Both the position numbers and the translations under genes were made by a program. The notes beneath the pieces are model-generated. The model did not search any database and was not told where the DNA came from. It saw nothing but the letters and a program-made list of their open reading frames with translations. From Arthrobacter oryzae (GTDB lineage Bacteria; Actinomycetota; Actinomycetes; Actinomycetales; Micrococcaceae), in assembly GCF_030718995.1 (NCBI RefSeq), contig NZ_CP132204.1, positions 806,001-870,000 on the forward strand: DNA of 64,000 nucleotides, given 5' to 3'. Positions within the stretch are counted from its first letter, which is position 1. Every line of letters begins with the position of its first letter. Of this stretch, positions 28,612 through 37,970 are shown piece after piece.

Positions 28612-29640
28612 CTACGGGCAGCCGCAGGACTGCCTGACCAGCAGCCGCGTGGGGAAGACGTGGTGGCGGGGCGGCTCGCCGCGGCCCGCACCGACCAGCG
28701 CGCGCACTGCGGCGTCCGCCATCGCGCGGACCGGCTGTTCCACGGTGGTCAGCGGGGGCCACGAATATTCCGCCTCCACCGAGCCGTCGAACGCGGCCAG
28801 GGCAATGTCCCCCGGTACGGTGAGTCCCGCTTCATGCAGGGCACGGAGGATGCCCACCGCCTGCATGTCCGAACTCGCGAAGATGGCGGTGGGCCGGTGC
28901 CCCGATGCCAACAGACGTTTTCCTGCCGCGTACCCGCCGTCCCGGGTGAACGCGCTGCGCGCGATCGGGCCCTCGGGCAGGCCGGCGGCCTTGAGCGCCT
29001 GCAGCCAGCCCTGTTCGCGGTCATCGGCCTCGTTGGCCGTGGTGGTACCCATGGCGAGTCCGATGTTGGTGTGGCCGTGGCCGATGAGGTGTTCGACGGC
29101 GGTGCGGGCGCCGGCGGCGAGGTCCACGCCGACGCTGGTGACGCCGGCGGGCCTCTCGCTGTGGCTCAGCAGGACCGATGAAATCTCCGCCGATTCCAGG
29201 TCCGCCAGGTCGGGTTCGGAGAGGACGCTCGCAAGCACCACCCCGTCGACCTGGCGGGCGGCCAGGTTGCGAAGGTGCCGGCGTTCCTTGGCGAGATCGC
29301 CGTCGGAGTTGGTCAGGAACAACGCGTAGCCGAGTTCGCCGGCGGCGTCCTCCACAGCGTGCGCCAGCAGGGAGAAGAACGGGTTGCTGTTGTCCGGAAT
29401 GATCAGGCCGATGGTCTCACTGGACCCCAGTTTGAGCGCCCGTGCCGCGGCGTTGGGGCGGTAGCCCAGGACGCGGATCGCGTCCTGGACCTTCGCCTCA
29501 GTGGCAGGCGCAACCCGTTTGGGCCCGCCATTAACCACGTAGCTGACCACCGCCGTACTCACGCCTGCATAGCGGGCAACATCCTTGCGGGTTACCGGGC
29601 CTCGGGGCGGGAGAGTTGCGGAAGTGGTCATGGAGTACAT
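28612..29640 (-). CDS. LacI family transcriptional regulator
   Basis: 342 residues; ATG 29640 or 29631 are both possible. The LacI HTH reads TRKDVARYAGVSTAVVSYVVNGG, with the hinge helix NAAARALKLGSSETIGLI. The sensor is a type 1 periplasmic-binding fold (DNSNPFF...). It lies six bases after the oxidoreductase gene, so the two form one transcript that runs away from the second sugar ABC operon. Three related dyad elements between them (30927-31019) are its probable operators, making it the likely repressor of alpha-galactoside uptake. Confidence 0.92.
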   Translation of the reverse strand: MYSMTTSATLPPRGPVTRKDVARYAGVSTAVVSYVVNGGPKRVAPATEAKVQDAIRVLGYRPNAAARALKLGSSETIGLIIPDNSNPFFSLLAHAVEDAAGELGYALFLTNSDGDLAKERRHLRNLAARQVDGVVLASVLSEPDLADLESAEISSVLLSHSERPAGVTSVGVDLAAGARTAVEHLIGHGHTNIGLAMGTTTANEADDREQGWLQALKAAGLPEGPIARSAFTRDGGYAAGKRLLASGHRPTAIFASSDMQAVGILRALHEAGLTVPGDIALAAFDGSVEAEYSWPPLTTVEQPVRAMADAAVRALVGAGRGEPPRHHVFPTRLLVRQSCGCP

Positions 29641-29645
29641 GCTAG

Positions 29646-30848
29646 CTATCCACCCTGCGGAGCGTCGCCAAAATCGCGGATGGGGAGGCGCGCGCCGTTC
29701 TGCTGGGCCGAGGCATGGGCCACGATCCCGGGAAGCGTGAACCGCGCCGCTGCCCAGGCATTGACCGGAGGGAGCGTTCCTTCGTTGACTGCGGTCACGA
29801 AATCGTCCACCAGGAACTGGTGGCTTCCCTCGTGGCCGTTCGGGGCACCGCGGAATTCCTCGGGCAGGCGTCCGCGGTCGTGCACGGGGGCGAGACCGGA
29901 GATGAACGCATCACGCAGTTCCGGGGCGACGTCGGCGAGCGAGGGGTCATCGAGCGGGATGCTGGGCTTGGTCTCCACCTGCTCGGAGATGTCGTGGACG
30001 TTCTCCTTGTCCTGCCACACCGTGACCTTCGCGAGCTGCTCGAAGCTGGCCTCGGTGCCGAAGAAGCGGAACCGCGACTCACGGATGTGGGATGGGTATC
30101 CGACGCGGCGCATCTCGTTGGTGCGCATGGCGCCGCCGTCGTTCAGCTCAAAGAGCGCGGTGGCGTTGGAGAAGTCGTTGCCGAACATGCTGACTTCCTT
30201 GTCGAAGACGCCGTCCTCGCGGTCGTCCTTGACGCCGATGCAACTGACACTGACCGCATGGGATGGCAGCGCACCCAGGACACCGCCGATGGCATGCGTC
30301 GGGTACAGCATCGGAGGGTAGCTCGCCGTCGACTTCCATGCGTCTCCGCCGCTGTACTGGTAGGCGTCATAGAATCCGAGGTCCATGTCGTGGACGTAGT
30401 CGCCTTCGCTGTAGAAGATCCGGCCGAACTTGCCGGCGGCGTGCTGGTTGCGGGCATAGACCGTCGCCGGGTTGTAGTAGCTGGTCTCCCCCATGGCGTA
30501 GACAAGCCCGGTTTCCTTCACGGCGTCGATGATGCGCTCGATCTCTTCCTCCGAAACGGCCATCGGAACAGCCGAATAGACATGCTTGCCAGCGCGCAGC
30601 GCCTGCTCCACGAGGGGCCCGTGGGTCCAGCGCTGCGTGAAAATGGCGACGGCGTCGACGTCGGACGCCAGCAACTCCTCGAAGCTCGCCTTGGTGCCGT
30701 CAAGCCCCCAGCGTTCGTGCGCCGCGGCCGCGCGTTCCGGCCGTTCGTCGACGACGTAAACCTCGCTGACTCCCGGGTGGAGCTTGAAGAGGTGGGCGAA
30801 ATGGCCGCCGAACTGTCCGACGCCGACGACTCCGATTGAAAACGTCAT
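29646..30848 (-). CDS. Gfo/Idh/MocA family oxidoreductase
   Basis: 400 residues; AAAGG lies a few bases before the ATG. The N-terminal Rossmann fold shows VVGVGQFGGHFAHLF, and the EKP-like position is AVPMAV (Lys of the usual EKP motif is not evident). The C-terminal domain has YPTHAIGG with the conserved His. NAD(P)-dependent oxidation of a sugar or sugar derivative is likely; the substrate is unknown. The context, divergent to an ABC importer and alpha-galactosidase, suggests the galactoside or a related sugar. Confidence 0.85.
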   Translation of the reverse strand: MTFSIGVVGVGQFGGHFAHLFKLHPGVSEVYVVDERPERAAAAHERWGLDGTKASFEELLASDVDAVAIFTQRWTHGPLVEQALRAGKHVYSAVPMAVSEEEIERIIDAVKETGLVYAMGETSYYNPATVYARNQHAAGKFGRIFYSEGDYVHDMDLGFYDAYQYSGGDAWKSTASYPPMLYPTHAIGGVLGALPSHAVSVSCIGVKDDREDGVFDKEVSMFGNDFSNATALFELNDGGAMRTNEMRRVGYPSHIRESRFRFFGTEASFEQLAKVTVWQDKENVHDISEQVETKPSIPLDDPSLADVAPELRDAFISGLAPVHDRGRLPEEFRGAPNGHEGSHQFLVDDFVTAVNEGTLPPVNAWAAARFTLPGIVAHASAQQNGARLPIRDFGDAPQGG

Positions 30849-30926
30849 TGTTTACCTTTCCCTGGCTGGCCCGCAGTTCCGGGCGCGAAAGGCCCTTGGT
30901 GGGCTTACCGAGAGTCTTTCACCACA

Positions 30927-30942
30927 ATCTACTCGAGTCAAC
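30927..30942 (+). promoter_or_regulatory. candidate LacI operator O1
   Basis: ATCTACTCGAGTCAAC with a perfect ACTCGAGT core. It shares ATC[TA]ACTCG with the two other elements in this gap. Confidence 0.55.
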
Positions 30943-30943
30943 G

Positions 30944-30959
30944 AAATAGACGAGTTGAT
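30944..30959 (-). promoter_or_regulatory. candidate LacI operator O2
   Basis: On the minus strand it reads ATCAACTCGTCTATTT. It is a less symmetric copy of the same element, one base away from O1. Confidence 0.45.
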
Positions 30960-30991
30960 GTGCACCTTTCAATGTTTGCAGGGAAAAAAGC

Positions 30992-31020
30992 TTGCGACAC
31001 TCTATCTACTCGTGTAGATT
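30992..31020 (+). promoter_or_regulatory. promoter of the second sugar ABC operon
   Basis: TTGCGA (30992-30997), a 17-base spacer and TAGATT (31015-31020). The O3 operator covers the end of the spacer and most of the -10 box, so a bound repressor would block it. Confidence 0.6.
31004..31019 (+). promoter_or_regulatory. candidate LacI operator O3
   Basis: ATCTAC-TCGT-GTAGAT, a perfect inverted repeat placed over the -10 box. It is the most symmetric of the three elements. Confidence 0.65.
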
Positions 31021-31030
31021 CATTTTCAGT

Positions 31031-31046
31031 TGTTACCCACATCACA
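31031..31046 (+). promoter_or_regulatory. candidate Crp/GlxR site in the second sugar operon leader
   Basis: TGTTACCCACATCACA matches 10 of 12 fixed positions of the GlxR consensus. It lies just after the predicted transcription start, as does the site of the first ABC operon. Confidence 0.45.
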
Positions 31047-31064
31047 GTCAGGAAAGGGTCGAAG

Positions 31065-32021
31065 ATGACCACCCTTACCAAGCAGCAACAGGACCCGGCA
31101 GCCCGGGCCGGACTCCCCAAGGCTGGGAAGCCCGCCCGCAGGAGCCTCACCAACCGCCTCGGCGACATGAAGGTCGCCCTGTTCTTCATCTTCCCGGCGA
31201 TGATCGGCTTTGTTCTCTTCTATCTGGTCCCCACCATCCGGGGCGTCTACCTCAGCTTCACCGAGTACAGCATTCTGGGTGAGCCCACCTGGATCGGCAT
31301 CAAAAACTACAGCGCCATGCTCGGCGATGAACTGTTCTGGAACGCCATGGCAGTCACCGTCCAGTACGTCGGGCTGAACATCGGATTCCAGACCGTGATC
31401 GCCCTCGGCCTGGCACTGCTGATGCACCGGGTTGCAAAGTCCACGTTTATCCGCGGCGCGCTACTGCTGCCCTTCCTGGTGGCCAATGTGATCGTCGCGC
31501 TCCTATGGTTCTGGATGCTGGACTACCAGATGGGCATCGTCAACGAGATCATCAGCTGGATGGGGTTGCCGCGCATCGCCTTCTTCGGCAGCGAACAGTG
31601 GGCCATTCCCACGATCGCGGCCGTGAACGTCTGGCGCCACATGGGCTACACCGCGCTGCTGCTCTTCGCCGGCCTCCAGTCGATCCCCAACCATGTCTAC
31701 GAGGTCGCGTCACTCGACGGCGCTTCTCCCACCAGGACCTTCTGGAGCATCACCATGCCCCTCCTGCGCCCCGTCTTGGTGCTGGTGCTGGTGGTCACAG
31801 TGATCGGTTCATTCCAGGTGTTCGACACCGTGGCCGTCACTACCGCCGGCGGCCCCATCAACGCCTCCCGCGTCATCCAGATGTACATCTACCAAAAGGC
31901 CTTCGGCGAATCGGACTTCGGCTACGCATCGGCACTGTCCGTCATTCTCTTCCTCATTCTTGCCCTGGTGGCCTTCGTGCAAATGAAGTTCCTCAAGGGC
32001 AACGAATCGGATCTGGACTAA
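31065..32021 (+). CDS. sugar ABC transporter permease (MalF type)
   Basis: 318 residues from ATG 31065, preceded by GGAAAGGG. Six predicted helices; the EAA loop appears as VYEVASLDGASPTRTFWSITMPLLRP. It is the first gene of the second CUT1 import operon. It is distinct in sequence from the permease at 25846-26832, so the two operons are not a simple recent duplication. Here the permeases precede the binding protein, the reverse of the first operon. Confidence 0.93.
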   Translation: MTTLTKQQQDPAARAGLPKAGKPARRSLTNRLGDMKVALFFIFPAMIGFVLFYLVPTIRGVYLSFTEYSILGEPTWIGIKNYSAMLGDELFWNAMAVTVQYVGLNIGFQTVIALGLALLMHRVAKSTFIRGALLLPFLVANVIVALLWFWMLDYQMGIVNEIISWMGLPRIAFFGSEQWAIPTIAAVNVWRHMGYTALLLFAGLQSIPNHVYEVASLDGASPTRTFWSITMPLLRPVLVLVLVVTVIGSFQVFDTVAVTTAGGPINASRVIQMYIYQKAFGESDFGYASALSVILFLILALVAFVQMKFLKGNESDLD

Positions 32022-32033
32022 GGAACCCCAGCC

Positions 32034-32966
32034 ATGAGCACCTCCACACTCACCCGCAAGAAGTCCATCAATAACATTGCCGTCCATAAGAAGCCGGTCA
32101 ACTGGCGCCGCGTCGGCGCCTGGGCCCTGGTCGCCGTCGCGGTCGCCGTCACCGTCGCGCCCTTCCTCTGGATGCTCCGCACCGCACTGTCCACCAACGC
32201 CTCACTGGCCTCCAATGCCAGCAACCTGCTGCCCGCAGACTTCAACCTCGGCGCCTTCAAACGGGTCCTCGGAATGCAGAGCCCCGAAGAGGCCATCGCG
32301 GAGGGAGGCTCGGGAGCGGCGATCAACTTCTGGCTCTACCTGCGGAACTCGGTTATCTTCGCCACCGTCACCACCGCGGGGCAGGTCTTCTTCAGCGCGA
32401 TGGCCGCCTACGCCTTCTCCCGGCTCCGCTGGCCCGGACGGAACGTGGTATTCAGCCTCTTCCTTGCCACGATGATGGTCCCGCCGATCTTCACCGCACT
32501 GCCCAACTTCCTCATGATCAAGAACCTGGGACTGCTCAACACGTTCGCCGGCATGACGCTGCCGTTCCTGTTCATGACACCGTTCGCAATCTTCTTCCTG
32601 CGGCAGTTCTTCCTGAGCATGTCCCGGGAAGTCGAGGAAGCCGCCATGCTCGACGGCGCCAAGCACCTCCGCATCTTCTTCCAGATCGTCCTGCCCAACG
32701 CCGCCGCGCCGCTGGCCACCCTGGCCCTGCTGACGTTCATCGGCCAGTGGAACGAATACTTCTGGCCCCTGCTGGTGGGCCAGGACGAAAGCGTCCGCGT
32801 CCTCACTGTGGGGCTGGGCGTCTTCAAGTCCCAGTCCCCCCAGGGCGCCCCCGACTGGACCGGACTCATGGCCGCAACCCTGGTGGCCGCCATCCCGGTA
32901 CTCCTGCTGTTCATTGCCTTCGGCAAGAAGGTGGTCAACTCCATCGGCTTCTCCGGCATCAAGTAA
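32034..32966 (+). CDS. sugar ABC transporter permease (MalG type)
   Basis: 310 residues; AAGGAA precedes the ATG. Six predicted helices with an extended periplasmic loop after helix 1. The EAA loop reads VEEAAMLDGAKHLRIFFQIVLPNAAAPL. It lies 12 bases after the first permease. Confidence 0.93.
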   Translation: MSTSTLTRKKSINNIAVHKKPVNWRRVGAWALVAVAVAVTVAPFLWMLRTALSTNASLASNASNLLPADFNLGAFKRVLGMQSPEEAIAEGGSGAAINFWLYLRNSVIFATVTTAGQVFFSAMAAYAFSRLRWPGRNVVFSLFLATMMVPPIFTALPNFLMIKNLGLLNTFAGMTLPFLFMTPFAIFFLRQFFLSMSREVEEAAMLDGAKHLRIFFQIVLPNAAAPLATLALLTFIGQWNEYFWPLLVGQDESVRVLTVGLGVFKSQSPQGAPDWTGLMAATLVAAIPVLLLFIAFGKKVVNSIGFSGIK

Positions 32967-33012
32967 CCCCTTCACTTCACCCCTCCCCTGAAACACCCTC
33001 GAAAGGTCCATC

Positions 33013-34353
33013 ATGAAGAAAACCATCGGCGCCGCAGCTGTCGCCGCAGCCATCGCGCTCTCCCTCTCCGCCTGTGGCGGCGGAAGTCCCGCCTCCACCG
33101 AGGCCAAGGGCGAGATCAACTACTGGCTCTGGGACGCCAACCAGCTTCCCGCGTACCAGCAGTGCGCTGACGACTTCACCAAGGCGAACCCGGACATCAA
33201 GGTCAAGATCACCCAGCGCGGCTGGGACGACTACTGGACCACCCTCACCAACGGCTTTGTCGCCGGCACCGCCCCGGATGTTTTCACAAACCACCTCTCG
33301 AAGTACCCGGAGTACGCCGCCAAGAAGCAGCTGCTCTCCCTCGATGAAGCCGTGGCCAAGGACGGCATCAAGCTGGACAGCTACACCAAGGGCCTTCCCG
33401 AGCTCTGGGTCGGCCAGGACGGCAAGCGTTACGGCCTGCCCAAGGACTGGGACACCGTAGGCCTGTTCTACAACACGGCCCTGACCGACTCCGCAGGCAT
33501 CAGCGCCGAGCAGATGGCCAACCTCGAGTGGAACCCGAAGGACGGCGGCAGCTACGAGAAGGCCATCGCCCACCTGACTGTGGATAAGAACGGCGTCCGC
33601 GGCGACGAGGCAGGCTTCGACAAGAACAACGTGGCCACCTACGGGCTGGGCCTGGCGGGCAGCGGCTCCGGCCAGGGCCAGACCGAGTGGAGCTTCCTGA
33701 GCGCCACCACGGGTTGGACCCACACGGACAAGAACCCCTGGGGCACCAAGTTCAACTACGACGACCCCAAGTTCCAGGAGACCATCGCCTGGTGGGCCGG
33801 ACTCATCGAGAAGGGCTACATGCCCAAGCTCGAAACTACCGTCGGCGCCAGCATGGCTGACAACTTCGGCGCAGGCAAAGCGGCCATCAACACTACCGGC
33901 GACTGGCTGATCGGCCAGTACCAGACCTACAAGGGCGTGAAAACCGCGTTCGCCCCTACCCCCAAGGGTCCTGACGGCAAGCGCGCCAGCATGTTCAACG
34001 GCCTGGCCGACTCCGTCTGGGCAGGCACCAAAAACCCGGCCGCATCCGTCAAGTGGGTTGAATACCTCGCCTCCACTGATTGCCAGGACGTTGTGGCCTC
34101 AAAGGCCGTAGTCTTCCCTGCCATCACCAGCTCCTCCGAGAAGGCAGCCGAGGCATTCAAAGCCAAGGGCACCGATGTCTCGGCCTTCACAACGCACGTA
34201 AAGGAAGGCACCACCTTCCTCTTCCCCATCGCGGACAAAGCGGCCAAAGTGGATGGCATCATGAAGCCTGCAATGGACGCCGTGCTATCCGGCAAGAAGC
34301 CCGCCAGCTCCTTGACCGAAGCCAACAACCAGGTGAACGCCCTCTTCAAGTAG
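33013..34353 (+). CDS. sugar ABC transporter substrate-binding lipoprotein
   Basis: 446 residues. AAAGG precedes the ATG. A Sec-type signal ends in LSAC (Cys21). The mature part starts with EINYWLWDANQLPAYQQCADDFTKANPDIKV, typical of family 1 sugar-binding proteins. The alpha-galactosidase downstream suggests raffinose, melibiose or another alpha-galactoside as ligand. A strong hairpin after the gene may protect its mRNA and lower expression of the enzyme gene that follows. Confidence 0.92.
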   Translation: MKKTIGAAAVAAAIALSLSACGGGSPASTEAKGEINYWLWDANQLPAYQQCADDFTKANPDIKVKITQRGWDDYWTTLTNGFVAGTAPDVFTNHLSKYPEYAAKKQLLSLDEAVAKDGIKLDSYTKGLPELWVGQDGKRYGLPKDWDTVGLFYNTALTDSAGISAEQMANLEWNPKDGGSYEKAIAHLTVDKNGVRGDEAGFDKNNVATYGLGLAGSGSGQGQTEWSFLSATTGWTHTDKNPWGTKFNYDDPKFQETIAWWAGLIEKGYMPKLETTVGASMADNFGAGKAAINTTGDWLIGQYQTYKGVKTAFAPTPKGPDGKRASMFNGLADSVWAGTKNPAASVKWVEYLASTDCQDVVASKAVVFPAITSSSEKAAEAFKAKGTDVSAFTTHVKEGTTFLFPIADKAAKVDGIMKPAMDAVLSGKKPASSLTEANNQVNALFK

Positions 34354-34394
34354 GCCCACCCTGACGTGGCTGCGTAAGTGGTCGCAGTCACAGC

Positions 34395-34438
34395 CCCGGG
34401 TGCCGCCGTTTCCTCCTCGCGAAACGGCGGCACCCGGG
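34395..34438 (+). terminator. strong intercistronic hairpin (partial terminator or mRNA stabiliser)
   Basis: A perfect 18-bp stem (34395-34412 with 34421-34438) with an eight-base loop lies between the binding-protein and alpha-galactosidase genes. There is no T-run. Such hairpins after binding-protein genes usually raise the amount of binding protein over downstream products. Confidence 0.65.
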
Positions 34439-34528
34439 ACACACCTTTCCCACACACATTCAGAACCCACCATACGAGCCCCGCCGGCAGCGTCACCGGA
34501 CGCCCGCCACAACGAAAGTGAACCCCTT

Positions 34529-36736
34529 ATGAACCCCCTGCACCTCCGCTCCGCCGGCACCAGCCTGGTGATCAGCTTCGACAGCGGGGAGGCCGAGGTC
34601 ATTCACTGGGGTGCCGACCTGGGCGCAACACTGCCCGATCTGGCCATCCTCGGCGAACCCATCCCGCCCTCCGCCGCCGACGCCACCGTCCCCGCGGGGC
34701 TCCTGCCGCAGGCATCCTCGAGCTGGCGCGGACGGCCGGCCCTCCGTGGCCACCGGATCGCCGACGGCGTCCCCGGCTACGACTTCTCCGTCCGCCTCCG
34801 CGTCGCAGAGGTCAAAACGGGAGGAACCTCCGCCGTCGGGAATTCAGCTGTGATCGTCCAGTCCGATGCGGACGCCGGCATCACCGTCGAATCCACGCTG
34901 GAACTGCACGACGGCGGCCTGCTGGAAATGCGCCATACCGTCACCAACACCGGGACCTCACCCTTTCAGCTCGACGAACTGGCCACCGTCCTGCCGGTGG
35001 CTCCTGACGCCGTCGAACTCCTTGACCTGACCGGACGCTGGTGCCGCGAACGCCACCCGCAGCGCCGCGCCATCCAGCAGGGCACCTGGGTGCGCACCGG
35101 GCGGCACGGCCGCACGGGCCACGATTCCTCGCTGCTGCTGGCCGCCGGCACGGCAGGCTTCGGCAACCGCCACGGCAAGGTCTGGGCCACCCACCTCGCC
35201 TGGAGCGGCAACCACGAGCAGTTCGCGGACACCATTGGGGACGGGCGCACCGTGATGGGCGGCTCCGAACTGCTGGGCCCCGCCGAAGTGGTCCTCCAGC
35301 CGAACGGCAGCTACACCACTCCCGCCCTCTTCGCGGCGTACTCGGACCGCGGCCTGGACGGCATCAGCGAATCCTTCTACAGCTGGTTCAGGAACCGTCC
35401 GCACCATGTGCTGCCCGCGGCGTCAGCTAATGCGGGCACCGGCAAGGCCCGCCCGGTAGTGCTGAACGTCTGGGAGGCCGTCTACTTCAACCACGATCTC
35501 GGCACCCTGATCGAACTCGCGGATTCCGCGGCGGACCTGGGCGTGGAACGCTTCGTGCTCGACGACGGCTGGTTCCGCGGCCGCCGGCACGACCAGGCCG
35601 GCCTGGGCGACTGGTACGTCGACGAAGGCCTGTGGCCGGACGGCCTCACCCCGCTGATCGACGCCGTCACCTCCCGCGGCATGGAGTTCGGCCTCTGGGT
35701 TGAGCCGGAAATGATCAACCTGGATTCCGACGTGGCACGCGCCCACCCGGACTGGATCGTCGGCCCCGCCGCACGCTCCCACAAGGACGGCGGCCGCCTG
35801 CCGCTGACCTGGCGCCACCAGCACGTTATCGACCTGGTCAATCCCGAGGCCTGGCAGTACGTCTTCAACCGCATCGACGCCCTGCTCCGCGAGAACAACA
35901 TCAGCTACCTGAAGTGGGACCAGAACCGGGACTTGACCGAACACGGCCACGCCGGGCGCTCCTCCGTGCACGAGCAGACGCTGGCCGCCTACCGCCTCTT
36001 TGCCGAGCTCAAGCAGGCCCACCCGGGCCTGGAAATTGAGAGCTGTTCGTCCGGCGGCGCCCGCGTGGACCTCGGGATCCTGGAAACGACCGACCGGATC
36101 TGGGCTTCGGACTGCAACGACGCCCTGGAACGCCAGACCATCCAGCGCTGGACCGGGCTGGTGGTGCCGCCGGAGCTGGTCGGAGGACACATCGGTCCCA
36201 CCACCTCCCACACCACGGCCCGCACGCACGACATTTCGTTCCGCGCCATCACGGCATTCTTCGGGCACTTCGGCCTGGAATGGGACGTCCGCCAGGTCCA
36301 CGGCGCCGAACGGGAGGAACTCAAGCGGTTCATCGGCCTCTACAAGGAGCACCGCGGCCTGATCCACTCCGGCCGGATGGTCCGCGCGGACGTGGCCGAC
36401 GATTCGCTGATGCTGCACGGCGTCGTTTCCCAGGGCACCCCGGCGACCGGAGACACGGCAGCACTGTTCGCGCTGGTCAGCACCAGGACCTCGTTCGCGG
36501 AGCGTCCGGGACGCATCACCATCCCCGGCCTGGACCAGGACCGCAGCTACCGCGTTGAAGCGATCTTCCCGACGCCCGGCGACGCGGACTACGCGCACAA
36601 CTTCATCCAGGCGCAACCACCCGCCTGGCTGGCCGCCGGTGCAGAAGCCAGCGGCCGGTTCCTGGCCGAGGTGGGCCTGCCGATGCCCGTCCTCAACCCG
36701 GAACACGCGCTGCTGCTGCGCTTCACCGCCTCATAA
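34529..36736 (+). CDS. GH36 alpha-galactosidase
   Basis: 735 residues, the normal length for GH36. The nucleophile is Asp464 in YLKWDQNRD and the acid/base is Asp528 in WASDCNDALE. FVLDDGWFRGRR and ESCSSGGARVDLG are further family motifs. No signal peptide is present, so hydrolysis is cytoplasmic, after import by the ABC system. It releases galactose from alpha-galactosides. The start at 34529 has only a weak ribosome binding site (GAAAG). A terminator follows directly. Confidence 0.95.
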   Translation: MNPLHLRSAGTSLVISFDSGEAEVIHWGADLGATLPDLAILGEPIPPSAADATVPAGLLPQASSSWRGRPALRGHRIADGVPGYDFSVRLRVAEVKTGGTSAVGNSAVIVQSDADAGITVESTLELHDGGLLEMRHTVTNTGTSPFQLDELATVLPVAPDAVELLDLTGRWCRERHPQRRAIQQGTWVRTGRHGRTGHDSSLLLAAGTAGFGNRHGKVWATHLAWSGNHEQFADTIGDGRTVMGGSELLGPAEVVLQPNGSYTTPALFAAYSDRGLDGISESFYSWFRNRPHHVLPAASANAGTGKARPVVLNVWEAVYFNHDLGTLIELADSAADLGVERFVLDDGWFRGRRHDQAGLGDWYVDEGLWPDGLTPLIDAVTSRGMEFGLWVEPEMINLDSDVARAHPDWIVGPAARSHKDGGRLPLTWRHQHVIDLVNPEAWQYVFNRIDALLRENNISYLKWDQNRDLTEHGHAGRSSVHEQTLAAYRLFAELKQAHPGLEIESCSSGGARVDLGILETTDRIWASDCNDALERQTIQRWTGLVVPPELVGGHIGPTTSHTTARTHDISFRAITAFFGHFGLEWDVRQVHGAEREELKRFIGLYKEHRGLIHSGRMVRADVADDSLMLHGVVSQGTPATGDTAALFALVSTRTSFAERPGRITIPGLDQDRSYRVEAIFPTPGDADYAHNFIQAQPPAWLAAGAEASGRFLAEVGLPMPVLNPEHALLLRFTAS

Positions 36737-36770
36737 CTACACCGCCGTGCAGGTTCACAGCCGCCGAAGA

Positions 36771-36818
36771 TGGCCTGCCGGCCGGGCACAAACCCGGCCG
36801 GCAGGCCACCTTGCTTTT
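36771..36818. terminator. intrinsic terminator after the alpha-galactosidase gene
   Basis: A perfect 16-bp GC-rich stem (36771-36786 with 36793-36808), a six-base loop and TTTTT at 36814-36818. It lies between convergent genes and may also serve the minus-strand gene. Confidence 0.85.
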
Positions 36819-36848
36819 TCGGACGCTTTGCGGGCGTCCAAAGTCCGC

Positions 36849-37802
36849 TTAGCGGGCGTCGACAAGGACCACTTCGTACTTGCTGGCCCCCTGGACGCCG
36901 AACTTCGCATTGACTACGGCGAGCGTGTCGCCGAACAGGGCCGCCGTCGTCGGGACCTGGAAGTCCGGGCTGGTGATGACGTCCTTGACTTCGAAGGAAT
37001 CCAGCCGGGAGTCCAGCCGGACTCGGCTCACCTGGTTGATCATGTTCTGCACGGCCCAGAGGGTGTTCCCCCTCACCACAATCCCGTCCACGTTGGGCAA
37101 CTTGATGCCAGTGATCTCCGAACTGATGCCGGAGCCCGGATCCACCGTATACAGTGCCTCGTTCGCGGTGTGGGCCACAATCAGTGTCCGGTTGCCCCGG
37201 ACGGCCGCAATGCCGTTCAGGTTGAAGTCGGCGGGAGTCTCTGCAGCCGGACCGGTCAGCGTGAGCGTCCGGACCTCGTCACCCGGCTTGCCACGGCGGT
37301 CGACCGGGACGAAGTACAGCTCGCCCTTCATGGAGTTGGTGAACCATGCCCCGCGGGGAGTCACCGCGACGTCGTTGATGAACGCCGGATCAGGGGTCAG
37401 CTGGTAGGTGGCCACAGTCTTCCGGGAGTCGGTGTCATAGACGTAGGCCTTGCCGCTGGTGCCGCCGGCAACGAAGAGCAGGCCGTTCTCCACGTCCACT
37501 TTCATGCCCACCGCCATCCGGCCGTCCGGAACATCAATAAAAAGCCTGGCAGTTCCGCGGCGGGTATCTCCGCGGAAGATGTCCCCCTTGAACAGGTCCC
37601 CGGCGAAAAAGGTGGTGCCCTCGCCCTCGGCAATGCCTTCGGCGGACGAAGCGCCGGGAAGCTCAATGACCTTGTCATCGCCCTTCGTAGACGGCGGCCC
37701 GGCGGACGCTACGGGTGCCGGAATGATGAGTGCTGCGAGGGCAATTAGTCCCACGGCGGCACGGCGAATTGCTGTTCCTGAATCCACATTTTTGCAGCGC
37801 AT
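36849..37802 (-). CDS. secreted SMP-30/gluconolactonase-like beta-propeller protein
   Basis: 317 residues from ATG 37802, with GGAAAGAG upstream. A Sec signal (residues ~14-38, ending PVASA) precedes repeated beta-propeller blades such as VGMKVDVENGLLFVAGG, INDVAVTPRGAWFTNS and VDGIVVRGNTLWAVQN. The fold resembles SMP-30/LRE proteins, but I cannot assign a lactonase activity. It is probably released to the medium, since no lipobox or anchor is seen. Confidence 0.75.
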   Translation of the reverse strand: MRCKNVDSGTAIRRAAVGLIALAALIIPAPVASAGPPSTKGDDKVIELPGASSAEGIAEGEGTTFFAGDLFKGDIFRGDTRRGTARLFIDVPDGRMAVGMKVDVENGLLFVAGGTSGKAYVYDTDSRKTVATYQLTPDPAFINDVAVTPRGAWFTNSMKGELYFVPVDRRGKPGDEVRTLTLTGPAAETPADFNLNGIAAVRGNRTLIVAHTANEALYTVDPGSGISSEITGIKLPNVDGIVVRGNTLWAVQNMINQVSRVRLDSRLDSFEVKDVITSPDFQVPTTAALFGDTLAVVNAKFGVQGASKYEVVLVDAR

Positions 37803-37970
37803 GATGACGCTCTTTCCAGATCGGGCTTTTCGCGCGAGCTGACCGGTACGGGAGCTCCGCACGATGGTCCTTCAAGTCTAGGCACCGCCGCGAAGGGTGG
37901 CCAGAGGCACGGACCGGCCGCACGCGCCCGCCTCCCGGCAACGCTCCTGGCGGGCGTGCCAAGATGAACC

